Assembly: GCA_933226995.1 (NCBI GenBank) | Contig: CAKOFP010000240.1 | Coordinates: 1 to 10,368, forward strand | Source: Candidatus Nitrosopolaris rasttigaisensis | GTDB taxonomy: Archaea; Thermoproteota; Nitrososphaeria; Nitrososphaerales; Nitrososphaeraceae | Direction of reading: 5' to 3' | Length of the DNA: 10,368 nt | In this document: positions 1-6,738 of the stretch, one piece after another | How the letters are laid out: each line of letters begins with the position of its first letter | Position numbering within the stretch: position 1 is the stretch's first letter | Notes under the pieces: model-generated | The model's database searches: none | Told to the model about the DNA's origin: nothing | The model's input: only the letters and a program-made list of their open reading frames with translations | Translations under genes and position numbers: made by a program

Positions 1-525
1 AATTCCAGCTAGAGCAGGACCTAGAATAAACCCAAGGTTGGAAGATATCGCCATTTTTCCAAAGTTTTTACTCCTAGTTCCATCAGATGAAAGATCCGCA
101 AGATAAGCATTGGCAATAGAGATATTTCCACCAGTAATGCCGTCAATAGCTCTCGCAAGAAATAAGATAAGCAAAGGAAGAATAATGACAAATGTTCCAA
201 GGAAGGCGATATGAATGCTAAAAGATTTTTCAAAGGGCAAAAATAATGCAAAAAGAAATAGTATCCAACCAACTGATGTTCCTACATTACTCAATAGAAG
301 AACTTTTTTCCGTCCAAAAATATCAGACCATCTTCCTAATACTGGAGCTCCAATAAGTTGGAAAGCAGGATAAGTGGCGGCAAGTAGACCATAAACTATA
401 GCATTACCTCCAAATTTCATGACTAAAAAAACTAGGAAAGGCAAAACAATACTAAAGCCAAGAGTACCTACAAAATTAACCAATAATATAGGAAAAAGTG
501 GAGGCTGTTTTACTAGACTAGCCAT
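1..525 (-). CDS. MFS drug:H+ antiporter, N-terminal half (partial, DHA1/TetA-like)
   Basis: An open frame of 175 codons starts with ATG at 525 and runs off the left edge, so only the N-terminal half of the protein is present. It shows about five hydrophobic segments and the hallmark major facilitator motifs. Motif A, in the loop after TM2, reads GRWSDIFGRKK (residues 64-74). The TM4 region reads ARAIDGITGGNISIANAYLAD (about 124-144), as in TetA-type proteins. The antiporter motif C appears in TM5 as GFILGPALAG (165-174). Motif C points to proton-coupled efflux across the cytoplasmic membrane; the substrate cannot be read from the sequence. A TATA-like element lies about 25-35 bases before the ATG, so the mRNA is probably leaderless. 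It stands alone on the minus strand, 366 bases from the VOC gene. Family assignment is firm, specificity unknown. Confidence 0.9.
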   Translation of the reverse strand, partial: MASLVKQPPLFPILLVNFVGTLGFSIVLPFLVFLVMKFGGNAIVYGLLAATYPAFQLIGAPVLGRWSDIFGRKKVLLLSNVGTSVGWILFLFALFLPFEKSFSIHIAFLGTFVIILPLLILFLARAIDGITGGNISIANAYLADLSSDGTRSKNFGKMAISSNLGFILGPALAGI

Positions 526-891
526 TATTTAGGTAACCATAGGGTTCCATTTAAAAATTAAGGACACAATCTGACTTCAATTAATTGATGCTGCAAATAA
601 CTCACTCTCGAAAAGTCCTGGTTATAAGATAGCTTATAAATTCAGAGAAGGCCTTGATCAAATCAAATCCCTTGTAATTTTAACTATAATTGTTGAGTTT
701 GTCTCAGACGCGTCCAAGTACTCTTCTTATCTGCCGATAGTACAAAAGATTATTGATTCATTTGAAATAGACACTAGAGACAGAACACCACGCACACACA
801 CACAACACAATAGTTTGTTTTGTTGCTATCTCCATCCCTCTTGGACCTAACCACGTTCTTGGTCTACAATCAGCACTTGCTTAGCCCATGA
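526..891. other. Intergenic, no gene seen
   Basis: This is the upstream region of the MFS gene (minus strand) and the downstream region of the VOC gene. I see no reading frame with recognisable protein features on either strand. It contains a short CA-rich simple repeat at about 791-806 and the TATA-like element near 550-560. No clear terminator hairpin for the VOC gene was found. Confidence 0.6.
550..560 (-). promoter_or_regulatory. TATA-like element for the MFS antiporter gene
   Basis: On the minus strand the AT-only stretch TAATTTTTAAA sits about 25-35 bases before the ATG at 525. That is the usual place of an archaeal TATA box feeding a leaderless or near-leaderless transcript. The match is by position and composition only. 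Confidence 0.4.
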
Positions 892-1380
892 CTATGACTT
901 GTTCTGATCAAGCCACTCCGACCAAGGAATGATCCCTAAGTGCGGTCTAGGCTCTTTATCTAGCATACTCAAGTACTCCAGCATGTGACCGTCGGGATCT
1001 CGGAAGTAGACTGAGGCTGCCGGCATCCAGCTGATCACGCTCGGCTCCGTTGACTCTACTCCGAAAAAGGAGAGTGGTTTAATTCCCTGCGTTTTCAAGC
1101 GCTTGGGAGCTTCCAAGAGATCGTCCAAGGCCACATCAAACGCCAAATGCAGAATGAGGCCGAGAGGTGCCGTGCCAAGCGACCATAATCCAAGCATGGA
1201 TCGCCCAGATTCGCCGATCCATAAGAAGGCAACATTGCGTTCGGATGCCTCAAACGCTAGCTTCAGGCCTACGACATCTCGGTAGAAGCCAATGGACCGC
1301 TGGAGATCGCTCACGGTCATATGTGTCTCGAAGAGGTGTCTGACAGGAATAGGGTCAGTCATTACTGCTGTTTCGTTCAT
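892..1380 (-). CDS. VOC (glyoxalase/bleomycin-resistance fold) metalloenzyme, 162 aa
   Basis: A complete single-domain vicinal oxygen chelate protein. The first beta-alpha-beta-beta-beta module starts at HLFETHMTVSDLQRSIGFYRDVVGL (his-led strand, then the helix and the FYRDVVGL turn). The second ends in VYFRDPDGHMLEYLSML. The metal-ligand pattern of the fold is present: His20, His78 (in ILHLAF) and Glu135 (in HMLEYL). Such proteins act as lyases, dioxygenases, isomerases or thiol-transfer resistance enzymes in the cytosol; the reaction cannot be told from sequence alone. Counted blocks within the gene are about 55-57% GC, against 25-35% in neighbouring archaeal genes, which suggests transfer from a bacterium. 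A second Met (residue 7, ATG at 1362) lies 22-29 bases after a TATA-like TTAAATAA and may be the true start. The gene has no operon partner. Confidence 0.88.
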   Translation of the reverse strand: MNETAVMTDPIPVRHLFETHMTVSDLQRSIGFYRDVVGLKLAFEASERNVAFLWIGESGRSMLGLWSLGTAPLGLILHLAFDVALDDLLEAPKRLKTQGIKPLSFFGVESTEPSVISWMPAASVYFRDPDGHMLEYLSMLDKEPRPHLGIIPWSEWLDQNKS

Positions 1381-1383
1381 GAT

Positions 1384-1391
1384 TTATTTAA
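1384..1391 (-). promoter_or_regulatory. TATA-like element for the VOC gene
   Basis: TTAAATAA on the minus strand ends only four bases before the first ATG (1380) but is centred about 26 bases before the second in-frame ATG (1362). If it is the promoter, it favours translation from the second Met of a leaderless mRNA. Confidence 0.35.
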
Positions 1392-1773
1392 GAATACTTC
1401 ACACGACAAATTTCGAAAGCCGTCGGAAAATCTTTGCCCAACGCTATTGCCATTTTGTATTTTGGCACATGTGAAGTGCAAACACATACGTTTCTTGTGA
1501 TGCGGTTCATGTTTTTGGCGTGCGTCATTCAAAGACTTGCGCGAAACAATCGAGAAATGTCCTTGAATTGTAAAGTAGAATCGATTCCACTATCTGATAA
1601 GGAAATATACGCATTTGGTTATGACGTAATACGGAGTAACATTAGCGTTCAAATCAGATAGATGATGGCTGGGGCTTGCCGCGCACCAACAATAAATTTT
1701 TTTCTCTTTTTTCGGGCCGAATAGGTAATGAGTGTCCAATATTTTGAGATTTGGATGAAATTAGCGATAGAAG
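1392..1773. other. Intergenic between divergent genes, T-rich tract near 1692-1714
   Basis: This stretch separates the minus-strand VOC gene from the plus-strand secreted-protein gene. A 75-codon open frame at 1434-1661 has no recognisable domain, no nearby TATA box and unremarkable composition, so I do not call it. The interrupted T-run at about 1692-1714 resembles an archaeal T-tract terminator on the plus strand, but no gene precedes it on that strand. Confidence 0.5.
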
Positions 1774-1779
1774 TTTATC
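1774..1779 (+). promoter_or_regulatory. TATA box for the secreted protein at 1804
   Basis: TTTATC lies 25-30 bases before the ATG at 1804, which is the expected distance for an archaeal promoter whose transcript starts at or next to the start codon. No Shine-Dalgarno precedes that ATG, in agreement with leaderless translation. Confidence 0.5.
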
Positions 1780-1803
1780 TAATGTCAGCTGAAAAAGTAA
1801 ATA

Positions 1804-2247
1804 ATGCAAAAGCAAAAAAAGATCCCATTATTTGCAATAACGGTAACGGCAGTAGTAACGATATCTATCTTATCGATTCCAACAGCAATGGCCTCAATCT
1901 TGCGAATAAATACGCCAATACAAGGCCAGAAAGTACCTGCAGGTTCCTTTCTCATGGTAACAGGGACATCAATGCCATCAAACTCAACCCATACAAAATG
2001 TAACGTTCAAGTACAAACGAATCAACACGGATACAAACCCGTTAGTCCTCTCGGTCCTGCTGGAACATATACAACATGGAAAGGTACAACAAGCGAGCCG
2101 GTCAAAGTAGGAGTCAATCATGTAGAAGGTCAACTTTTATGTTTTGGTGCTAATGGTACGCCAAACCTAATCAAACATTTCGTTCGAAATTTCACAGGAA
2201 TACAAGCCAATTCGGGTGTTCCAATAACGCCCACATTACCACATTAG
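1804..2247 (+). CDS. Secreted beta-rich protein of unknown function, 147 aa
   Basis: The protein begins with a lysine-rich n-region (MQKQKK), a hydrophobic core to about residue 28 and an AMA-S type cleavage site near residues 28-31, so it is probably exported through Sec. The mature part starts ILRINTPIQGQKVPAGSFLMVTG, the strand-turn-strand pattern of Ig-like or beta-sandwich domains found in secreted archaeal proteins. Two cysteines (66 and 113) could form one disulphide. Three N-glycosylation sequons (N60-S-T, N117-G-T, N129-F-T) fit an extracellular location. There is no anchor, so it is released or bound to the cell surface. The start is supported by the TATA box 25-30 bases upstream. 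The gene stands alone, and the next plus-strand gene has its own promoter. I do not recognise a specific function. Confidence 0.8.
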   Translation: MQKQKKIPLFAITVTAVVTISILSIPTAMASILRINTPIQGQKVPAGSFLMVTGTSMPSNSTHTKCNVQVQTNQHGYKPVSPLGPAGTYTTWKGTTSEPVKVGVNHVEGQLLCFGANGTPNLIKHFVRNFTGIQANSGVPITPTLPH

Positions 2248-2379
2248 GCTGCAATAATAACAATAATTTCACTGACTAAATTACAAAGTCACGCAATAAA
2301 GCAGAATCAATACTAAATGTGTGTTAAATTGAAATGTTACAGGCGAATACTTGTAATATAAACGGATATTTGATAATCC

Positions 2380-2387
2380 TTTATAAT
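2380..2387 (+). promoter_or_regulatory. TATA box for the helical protein; supports start at 2409
   Basis: TTTATAAT spans 22-29 bases before the ATG at 2409 but only 7-14 bases before the upstream in-frame ATG at 2394. Archaeal TATA boxes centre near -26, so the transcript probably starts at the second ATG. Confidence 0.5.
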
Positions 2388-2408
2388 GTCTAAATGCATA
2401 TAGTGGAT

Positions 2409-2825
2409 ATGACTAACGAGAATAGTGACCTATACAAAACGAGAAATGTTCATCCAAATAAAAGAGTTCCAGCACAATTGAACCCTGAACAAATTGCACA
2501 GTCAATAAAGAACATTGCCAAAGGAATCCACGAAGGATCATATCAAATGAGAAAAACAGTACGAATTCTTCATCAAAGTGGAGCATTTAACGAGCTAACA
2601 CAGGCGGTATATTATGCCACAGTTGCTGCGCGTGACGCTGCACGAGAAATTCGTGATACTACTAGGGATTTGAAAGAGGACGGTATAGTCCGAGGTACAG
2701 CTAGCGCTATACAACAAACAACGGCGGCAGCGCGTATGACAGTACACACAGTCAGAGACATGGCAACAGAGACAGCGGAGACATTCCCTAAAGCGATCAT
2801 GACAAAGCTTCCTGAGTGGCCTTAA
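2409..2825 (+). CDS. Small helical protein of unknown function, 138 aa
   Basis: The protein lacks a signal peptide, membrane segments and cysteines. After a polar, proline-containing N-terminus of about 25 residues it becomes almost entirely helix-forming. One amphipathic stretch (PEQIAQSIKNIAKGIHEGSY) is followed by an Ala/Arg/Thr-rich run around TVAARDAAREIRDTTRDLKE and IQQTTAAARMTVHTVRDMA, with hydrophobic residues spaced like a coiled coil or helical bundle. The end is TKLPEWP. The composition recalls phasins or other granule- or surface-coating helical proteins, but there is no diagnostic motif, so function is unassigned. The reading frame could begin at 2394 (five residues longer); I prefer 2409 because of the TATA position. 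It ends 36 bases before the arginase remnant and shows no other operon partner. Confidence 0.72.
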   Translation: MTNENSDLYKTRNVHPNKRVPAQLNPEQIAQSIKNIAKGIHEGSYQMRKTVRILHQSGAFNELTQAVYYATVAARDAAREIRDTTRDLKEDGIVRGTASAIQQTTAAARMTVHTVRDMATETAETFPKAIMTKLPEWP

Positions 2826-2860
2826 TGCCATAAGTTGCACAAGACACACTCCTGTTTTAT

Positions 2861-3238
2861 ATAATTAGAAATGTAGAAGGAGCAGAGCCATATTTTGCAA
2901 GAGCATTTGCCATCATCTCAGATTTATTAGGTGCTTGGGCACGTATTCTGGCAGTCCTAGAGTCGACTACCGGGTAGTGGTTGCAACTCGACTTCGATGT
3001 TCTATCCACCAACTCGTTACCTGCTGTTGACTTCCCACACCCTGGAGGGCTAAACTGGGAACAGCTGGATAGACTTACCACTGCTGGCTTTACCACAGAT
3101 AATAACGTAGGATGGAATGTAACAATAAATAATCCAGATTTAGATTCAGAAAGAAAATTTGCAAGACGGATCGTTCAATTTATAGCATGTGTTATGAGGT
3201 ATCAAAGAATGAATAAAAACACCTCTATCACATCCTGA
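2861..3238 (+). pseudogene. Arginase/agmatinase-family C-terminal remnant with in-frame stop
   Basis: From 2978 the frame reads WLQLDFDVLSTNSLPAVDF, then HPGGLNWEQLDRL, then VGWNVTINNPDLDSERKFARRIVQF. This matches the C-terminal third of ureohydrolases (arginase, agmatinase, formimidoylglutamase), where the D-x-D pair binds Mn2+ and the PGGL turn and DPD..GR.AR segment follow. The same frame continues upstream to at least 2861 (GAWARILAVLESTTG) but is broken by TAG at 2975-2977, exactly where the family has a residue before WL..D.D. The N-terminal two thirds, with the other metal-binding motifs, are absent: the previous gene ends at 2825. So the enzyme cannot work and this is a relic. A frame starting with TTG at 2981 is open but would be only 85 residues. 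The antisense frame at 2857-3096 is a shadow. Whether 2861-2940 belongs to the family is less certain. Confidence 0.75.
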
Positions 3239-3352
3239 GTATAAAGGTCTTTTTAATTGCTGAGTTGTAATCCATATTATTAAAGCGGTTTTTTTCGCAA
3301 GCTTTTTTCTCCTATACAATTTTTACACCCAATACAACTATTACACAAGACG

Positions 3353-3360
3353 TTTATAAG
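3353..3360 (+). promoter_or_regulatory. TATA box for the RHH-DUF72 unit
   Basis: TTTATAAG lies 34-41 bases before the TTG at 3394, predicting a transcript start near 3382 and a leader of about 12 bases. It is the best TATA match in the gap after the arginase remnant. Confidence 0.5.
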
Positions 3361-3393
3361 TGGAATGTAATGAATGTATAATGTGTAATTGTA

Positions 3394-3576
3394 TTGATCA
3401 AGAAACGGAATGATTCTGTAGAGTATCGTAACGTTCGTCTATCTATTGAAACCTACACTAAACTTGACAGATATCTTCTTGAACTTATTCAGAAAAGAGG
3501 TGATAGACGACTTTCGCTTGACGACGCAATAAACTCTTTGATTGAGGATTACTATTCTAAGAGAACGAGAGATTAA
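3394..3576 (+). CDS. Ribbon-helix-helix-like small DNA-binding protein, 60 aa
   Basis: The protein has the layout of an RHH (CopG/Arc-type) domain. A short strand (YRNVRLSIE) with alternating exposed residues is followed by helix A (TYTKLDRYLLELIQKRG), then a turn, then helix B (LSLDDAINSLIEDYYSKR). RHH proteins bind DNA as dimers and usually repress their own operon or act as antitoxins. No ATG is available: the in-frame TAA at 3379 limits the start to TTG 3394 or a near-cognate just before it. The gene ends one base before a Shine-Dalgarno serving the DUF72 gene, so the two are almost surely co-transcribed, and autoregulation of the pair is a reasonable inference. No toxin-like partner is seen; DUF72 is not a known toxin. 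RHH is judged by pattern only. Confidence 0.68.
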   Translation: MIKKRNDSVEYRNVRLSIETYTKLDRYLLELIQKRGDRRLSLDDAINSLIEDYYSKRTRD

Positions 3577-3581
3577 GGAGG
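3577..3581 (+). promoter_or_regulatory. Shine-Dalgarno deciding the TTG start of DUF72
   Basis: GGAGG (in AAGGAGG) begins immediately after the stop codon of the RHH-like gene and ends four bases before TTG at 3586. It explains how an internal gene with a TTG start is translated, whereas most genes here look leaderless. Confidence 0.75.
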
Positions 3582-3585
3582 AACC

Positions 3586-4476
3586 TTGCAACACTACGTA
3601 GGCTGTTCTGGATGGAGCTATACATCTTGGAAAGGCCCCTTCTACCCATCTAATCTAGAAAAAGCTAAATGGTTGAACTATTATTCACAGATATTTGATT
3701 ATGTAGAAATTGATTCTTCATTCTATAGGACTCCTAGCGTCTTTATGGTTAAAAATTGGTCCAAGCGTACTCCCAAAAATTTCAGATTTACTGCTAAATT
3801 TCCAAAAGTCATAACTCATGATAAAAGACTGAAAAATGTCGATAAAGAATTGGAACTTTTCTTTCAGGTGATTGATCCTTTAAAAAGTAAGACTTTGGCT
3901 TTACTTATTCAGTTACCACCTTCTTTAATGATATCCCAAGGTCTTGAAGGACTGAGACAATTATTACCAACATTAGATAACACTGGATTCTGGTATGCAG
4001 TAGAAGTTAGACATAATTCATGGTTTCAAGATCTAGCATACAACTTCTTTACTGACAATAACATTTGTATGGTTTGGAGTCAGCTTGCAAACATACGAAC
4101 GCCTCCAATAGTAACTACAGATTTTTTATACATAAGGTTTATTGGCGATAGAAGTATACAAGAAAGGGATTTCGGTAGTATACAGAAAGATAAGATTTCT
4201 GAAATGCGAAAATGGGCACGTAATCTTAAAGCAGTATCAAAGCAAGAAACAGGAGCAGAGGAAGAAGGAGAAGCAATAATGCGGAGAGGAAGAAAAAATA
4301 ATATTAATCTTGCAATAGTAGCGGCAAATAATCACTATGCTGGATTTGGACCTGGAACTGCAAATTTATTTCGCAGTGTGGTTGGTTTGCCTCAAGCGAC
4401 TTTGGGAGAAAATAAACAAGACCTGATTCAAGAAAGGGATTTAAAGCAAAGTACGCTTTCTGATTTTATTGATTAA
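3586..4476 (+). CDS. DUF72 (YecE family) TIM-barrel protein, 296 aa
   Basis: The signature motifs of DUF72 occur in order: GCSGWSYTSWKGPFYP (6-21), DYVEIDSSFYRTP (38-50), FRFTAKFPKVITH (66-78), LALLIQLPPS (104-113), YAVEVRHNSWF (137-147), YIRFIGDR (182-189) and the C-terminal ANNHYAGFGPGTANLFR (247-263). The protein is full length for the family. DUF72 members adopt a TIM-barrel fold in the cytosol; their reaction is not established, although the conserved Glu, Arg and His positions suggest a catalytic pocket. Between the last beta strands there is an acidic then basic segment (EETGAEEEGEA-like, then RRGRKNN; about residues 218-238) that looks like a lineage-specific loop. Start is TTG at 3586, set by the adjacent Shine-Dalgarno. 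It is downstream of and co-transcribed with the RHH-like gene. Base composition is AT-rich and native. Confidence 0.93.
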   Translation: MQHYVGCSGWSYTSWKGPFYPSNLEKAKWLNYYSQIFDYVEIDSSFYRTPSVFMVKNWSKRTPKNFRFTAKFPKVITHDKRLKNVDKELELFFQVIDPLKSKTLALLIQLPPSLMISQGLEGLRQLLPTLDNTGFWYAVEVRHNSWFQDLAYNFFTDNNICMVWSQLANIRTPPIVTTDFLYIRFIGDRSIQERDFGSIQKDKISEMRKWARNLKAVSKQETGAEEEGEAIMRRGRKNNINLAIVAANNHYAGFGPGTANLFRSVVGLPQATLGENKQDLIQERDLKQSTLSDFID

Positions 4477-5008
4477 CAAAGAATACAATGACCAAGTAGA
4501 AAGGAAGTCTTTACCTCTTTTAATTAAAGAAAATAACGCTGTGGATGGTCCTTCCTATCATTCTCTGAGAACAAGATACATATCAGCTCCTTGAACTGGA
4601 GCGCGTTAATAATATCTTTTCTACAGTAATGATTGTTAAAATATACTCTAAAGAACTTTTGTCTCATTTTAAAAACATATTTTTTCAACTAGGATAAGGT
4701 GATGTCGAACGGAAAGCGTAGGAGCCCATTTTGATATCTTTTGGTATCTAGTTAGTCTGTATTTCTCCGTCCTTTATTGAGTTCCTTATTGTATGTAATG
4801 AAAAATCTGCATTCTCGTAAAGGGATAGAATAAGCCCTGTCCTAGTTATATAGTTATATAATGCAGACCCTTAATTTCAGCTCTATGTTCATCTGATACT
4901 TTTTGATATCTTGCTCGACTATGTTGTGCAAAGCTATGGGCACAGATTGAATCGTCTCCGTAATCTCCATTAAATTTTTAACAATTATATTACTGATCTC
5001 AACGGCCT
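4477..5008. other. Intergenic between convergent genes
   Basis: This 532-base stretch lies between the stop codons of DUF72 (plus) and the MFS transporter (minus). T-runs near 4676-4686 could stop plus-strand transcription. The 8-mer TAGTTATA is tandemly duplicated at 4843-4858. Short open frames here, including one on the minus strand at 4854-5072 that overlaps the MFS 3' end, have no recognisable features and are not called. Confidence 0.5.
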
Positions 5009-6242
5009 TTACAATTTTTGTCTCACTATTGGGAGGATAAGAACCAACGTAAGCAAACTGCCTAAAATCCAAGCTATTGAATATCCTGAATGTTTAGCTA
5101 TAGTGGAAAACAGCAATGGCACCCAAAATGCGCCAAATAATGACACACCATTAACAAAACTCACAGCAAGTGTTTGATACATCGGTTGATACTTTTCATT
5201 TATCTTTTTTGCTTTAGCATACGGAACAATGAAGCCCCCAGCGGCAAAAAAACCAGCCAGTATGACTGAAATTATAGCAGCGTAAAATGTATTGAGTGCA
5301 ATAATGGATATGCTTATCGATAGAGCAACTCCACATAAAAGTAACAGATTCTTGGAATCCTTGACCTTAGTATAAATTTCACCAAAAATGGGAGAGAAAA
5401 CAAGAATTGATACTAAAGGTAAACTTCCCACAAAACCTGCAATAGTAGGATCAATATGTAAATGATCTTTAAGATAAAATACGGTAAATGTAGATATTAC
5501 ATTCCATCCTATTTGGATTCCAAGTAATGCTAAGCCTAGGATAATCAGTGACCTATTGAGTAAAGTTTGCCTTAAATCAGAGAGCTTGATATGACCATAA
5601 CTTGACTGGGATTGTTGTTGTTGTTGTTGCCGTCGTCCTTTATCCTTCATGTTATCTTCTCCTCTTGCTAATGTGAAAACCAAAAACAAACCGCTAACTA
5701 TTCCTAATATACCACTTATTACCAGACTTATCCTCCAGCCAACAATTTGTGCGATTAGCACCCACCCAAAAATGCCTATAATGGCACCTAGTGCTTGGGC
5801 TGAGTTAAGTAATGCAACTCCTAATCCTTCGGATCGCTTCCCTAAAAAATCTGAAATTAAAATGACACTAGGACCAAAGAAAAATGCCATACCAATACCT
5901 ACTACGAATCGCAGGATCATCATTTGGGATAACTCAATAGATAGACCAGAAAACAGAGAGGCGATAGATGCAATGAGAAACTCCACAAATAGCAATTTTC
6001 ATTGGGCCGTATTTTGCAGCCAAGATGCCTGCAACCACTTGAAAAAGACCAATACCTACAAGAAAGCTTGCTGTGATTAATCCTAACATAGATATGTCTT
6101 GCCTAAAGTCTATGGCTATCAGATAGAATGTGGATGAAATGTTGAACCAGTTTACAGCATAGAATATTCTAGCAAATATCAATGAAAGGACAGGCGGAGA
6201 GGAGAAGGCACGAATAAATGAAGATGATGAAAGACGTGTCAT
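5009..6242 (-). pseudogene. MFS transporter, full length but split by a frameshift
   Basis: Two overlapping minus-strand frames together make one transporter of about 410 residues, the normal MFS size. The N-terminal part (ATG at 6242) carries TM1-TM3, with the motif-A-like GILAAKYGPMKIAI. It then loses frame near 5978-5980. The other frame resumes with LIASIASLFSGLSIE and continues through MMILRFVVGIGMAFFFGPSVILISDFLGKR (TM4) and TM5-TM12 to the stop at 5009. Removing one T from the coding-strand GTTTCTC restores GVLIASIASLF, so an extra base in a three-T run is the simplest cause. The central loop holds a polyglutamine run (six Q, then S/Q) encoded by a CAA repeat (TTG units on the plus strand around 5611-5630). 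The substrate is unknown. The gene may be genuinely inactive or the frameshift may be a sequencing error; all downstream motifs look intact. Confidence 0.85.
5611..5630 (-). repeat. CAA microsatellite coding for polyglutamine in the MFS loop
   Basis: About six tandem CAA codons (read as TTG repeats on the given strand) encode a Q-run in the cytoplasmic loop between the two six-helix halves of the MFS protein. The loop tolerates length changes, and trinucleotide units keep the frame. Confidence 0.75.
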
Positions 6243-6260
6243 TGTATTCTTTGAGTAGTA

Positions 6261-6509
6261 TCACAACAAGGCAATTAAATGGACATCTAGTGATGAGAGT
6301 AACAAGATACTATTGCAGGTACATGGTTTTCCACGAAATTCTTCAGTGGATCTTATCAGCAACACATAGAATCTGTTCCATCTAAGATTAACCGCTTGAA
6401 TCAATAACAATAATGTAGGATCTATATTCTTGTCAGCTGAATGAATCTCGTGAGCCATAATATAATTATTTATAAATCGTTTAACTTCTCGGATATTCTC
6501 AAAAATCAA
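6261..6509 (-). pseudogene. Fragment resembling the C-terminal region of a KAP-like P-loop NTPase
   Basis: The frame reads FENIREVKRFINNYIMAHEI, followed by DPTLLLLIQAVNLRWNRFY and then STEEFR. This resembles the segment after the NTPase core in KAP/STAND-type ATPases, where N-P-R-E-[IV]-K-R-F-[IL]-N begins a helical part and an L-x-x-L-Q-A-L-x-x-R-W helix follows. The P-loop (Walker A), Walker B and any sensor domain are missing. A stop lies just upstream in frame and no ATG is present (TTG only). After EEFR the sequence turns into a cysteine- and leucine-rich tail with no family resemblance, so the frame is probably lost there. I read it as a degraded gene end, lying directly upstream of the broken MFS gene on the same strand. 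The family call rests on motif memory and is moderate. Confidence 0.42.
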
Positions 6510-6738
6510 CTTTGCCTGAACAATTAGCTATGTTCTGGAGTGAATATTGGAATAGCGGTAATACTCTTGCAGTAGGAATCGCAGTGCTCACGTGCATTCA
6601 AAACTGCATCTGGATGCAAATTGTCTTTAAAATCGTTTTATACGTAATTCGGATTTCGGTCGGCGAAAATGTTATCGCTACTGCCTCGCATTCTAATCCC
6701 TCCAGAGAGTTAGGATTGGGTCTAATCGCAATACAGCA
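6510..6738. other. Gap without a supported gene
   Basis: An 86-codon frame runs through 6512-6769 on the plus strand, but its protein (hydrophobic patches, no motif, TTG start) matches nothing I know and overlaps the following remnant in another frame. The minus strand is full of stops. It may be decayed sequence belonging to either neighbour. Confidence 0.4.

Noticed and set aside
21..272. Minus-strand 83-codon frame
   Set aside because: Shadow of the real MFS antiporter, whose frame runs through 1-525 with clear motifs A and C.
1103..1474. Two plus-strand frames opposite the VOC gene
   Set aside because: Antisense shadows of a well-supported gene; no motifs.
1434..1661. Plus-strand 75-codon frame
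   Set aside because: No recognised domain, no promoter at the right distance, intergenic composition.
1728..2003. Plus-strand 91-codon frame overlapping the secreted protein
   Set aside because: Overlaps in another frame; Asn/Ser-rich translation is an artefact. The 1804 frame has a signal peptide and a TATA box.
2595..2849. Cys-rich minus-strand frames opposite the helical protein
   Set aside because: Cysteine richness comes from reading GCA/ACA-rich codons backwards; no spaced metal-binding pattern.
2857..3096. Minus-strand frame containing a PPGCGKST P-loop look-alike
   Set aside because: It is antisense to the arginase-family remnant; GCGKST is the reverse reading of the conserved VDFPHPGG coding region, not a Walker A motif, and no NTPase context follows.
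4854..5072. Minus-strand 72-codon frame
   Set aside because: Overlaps the end of the MFS gene in another frame and has no recognisable features.
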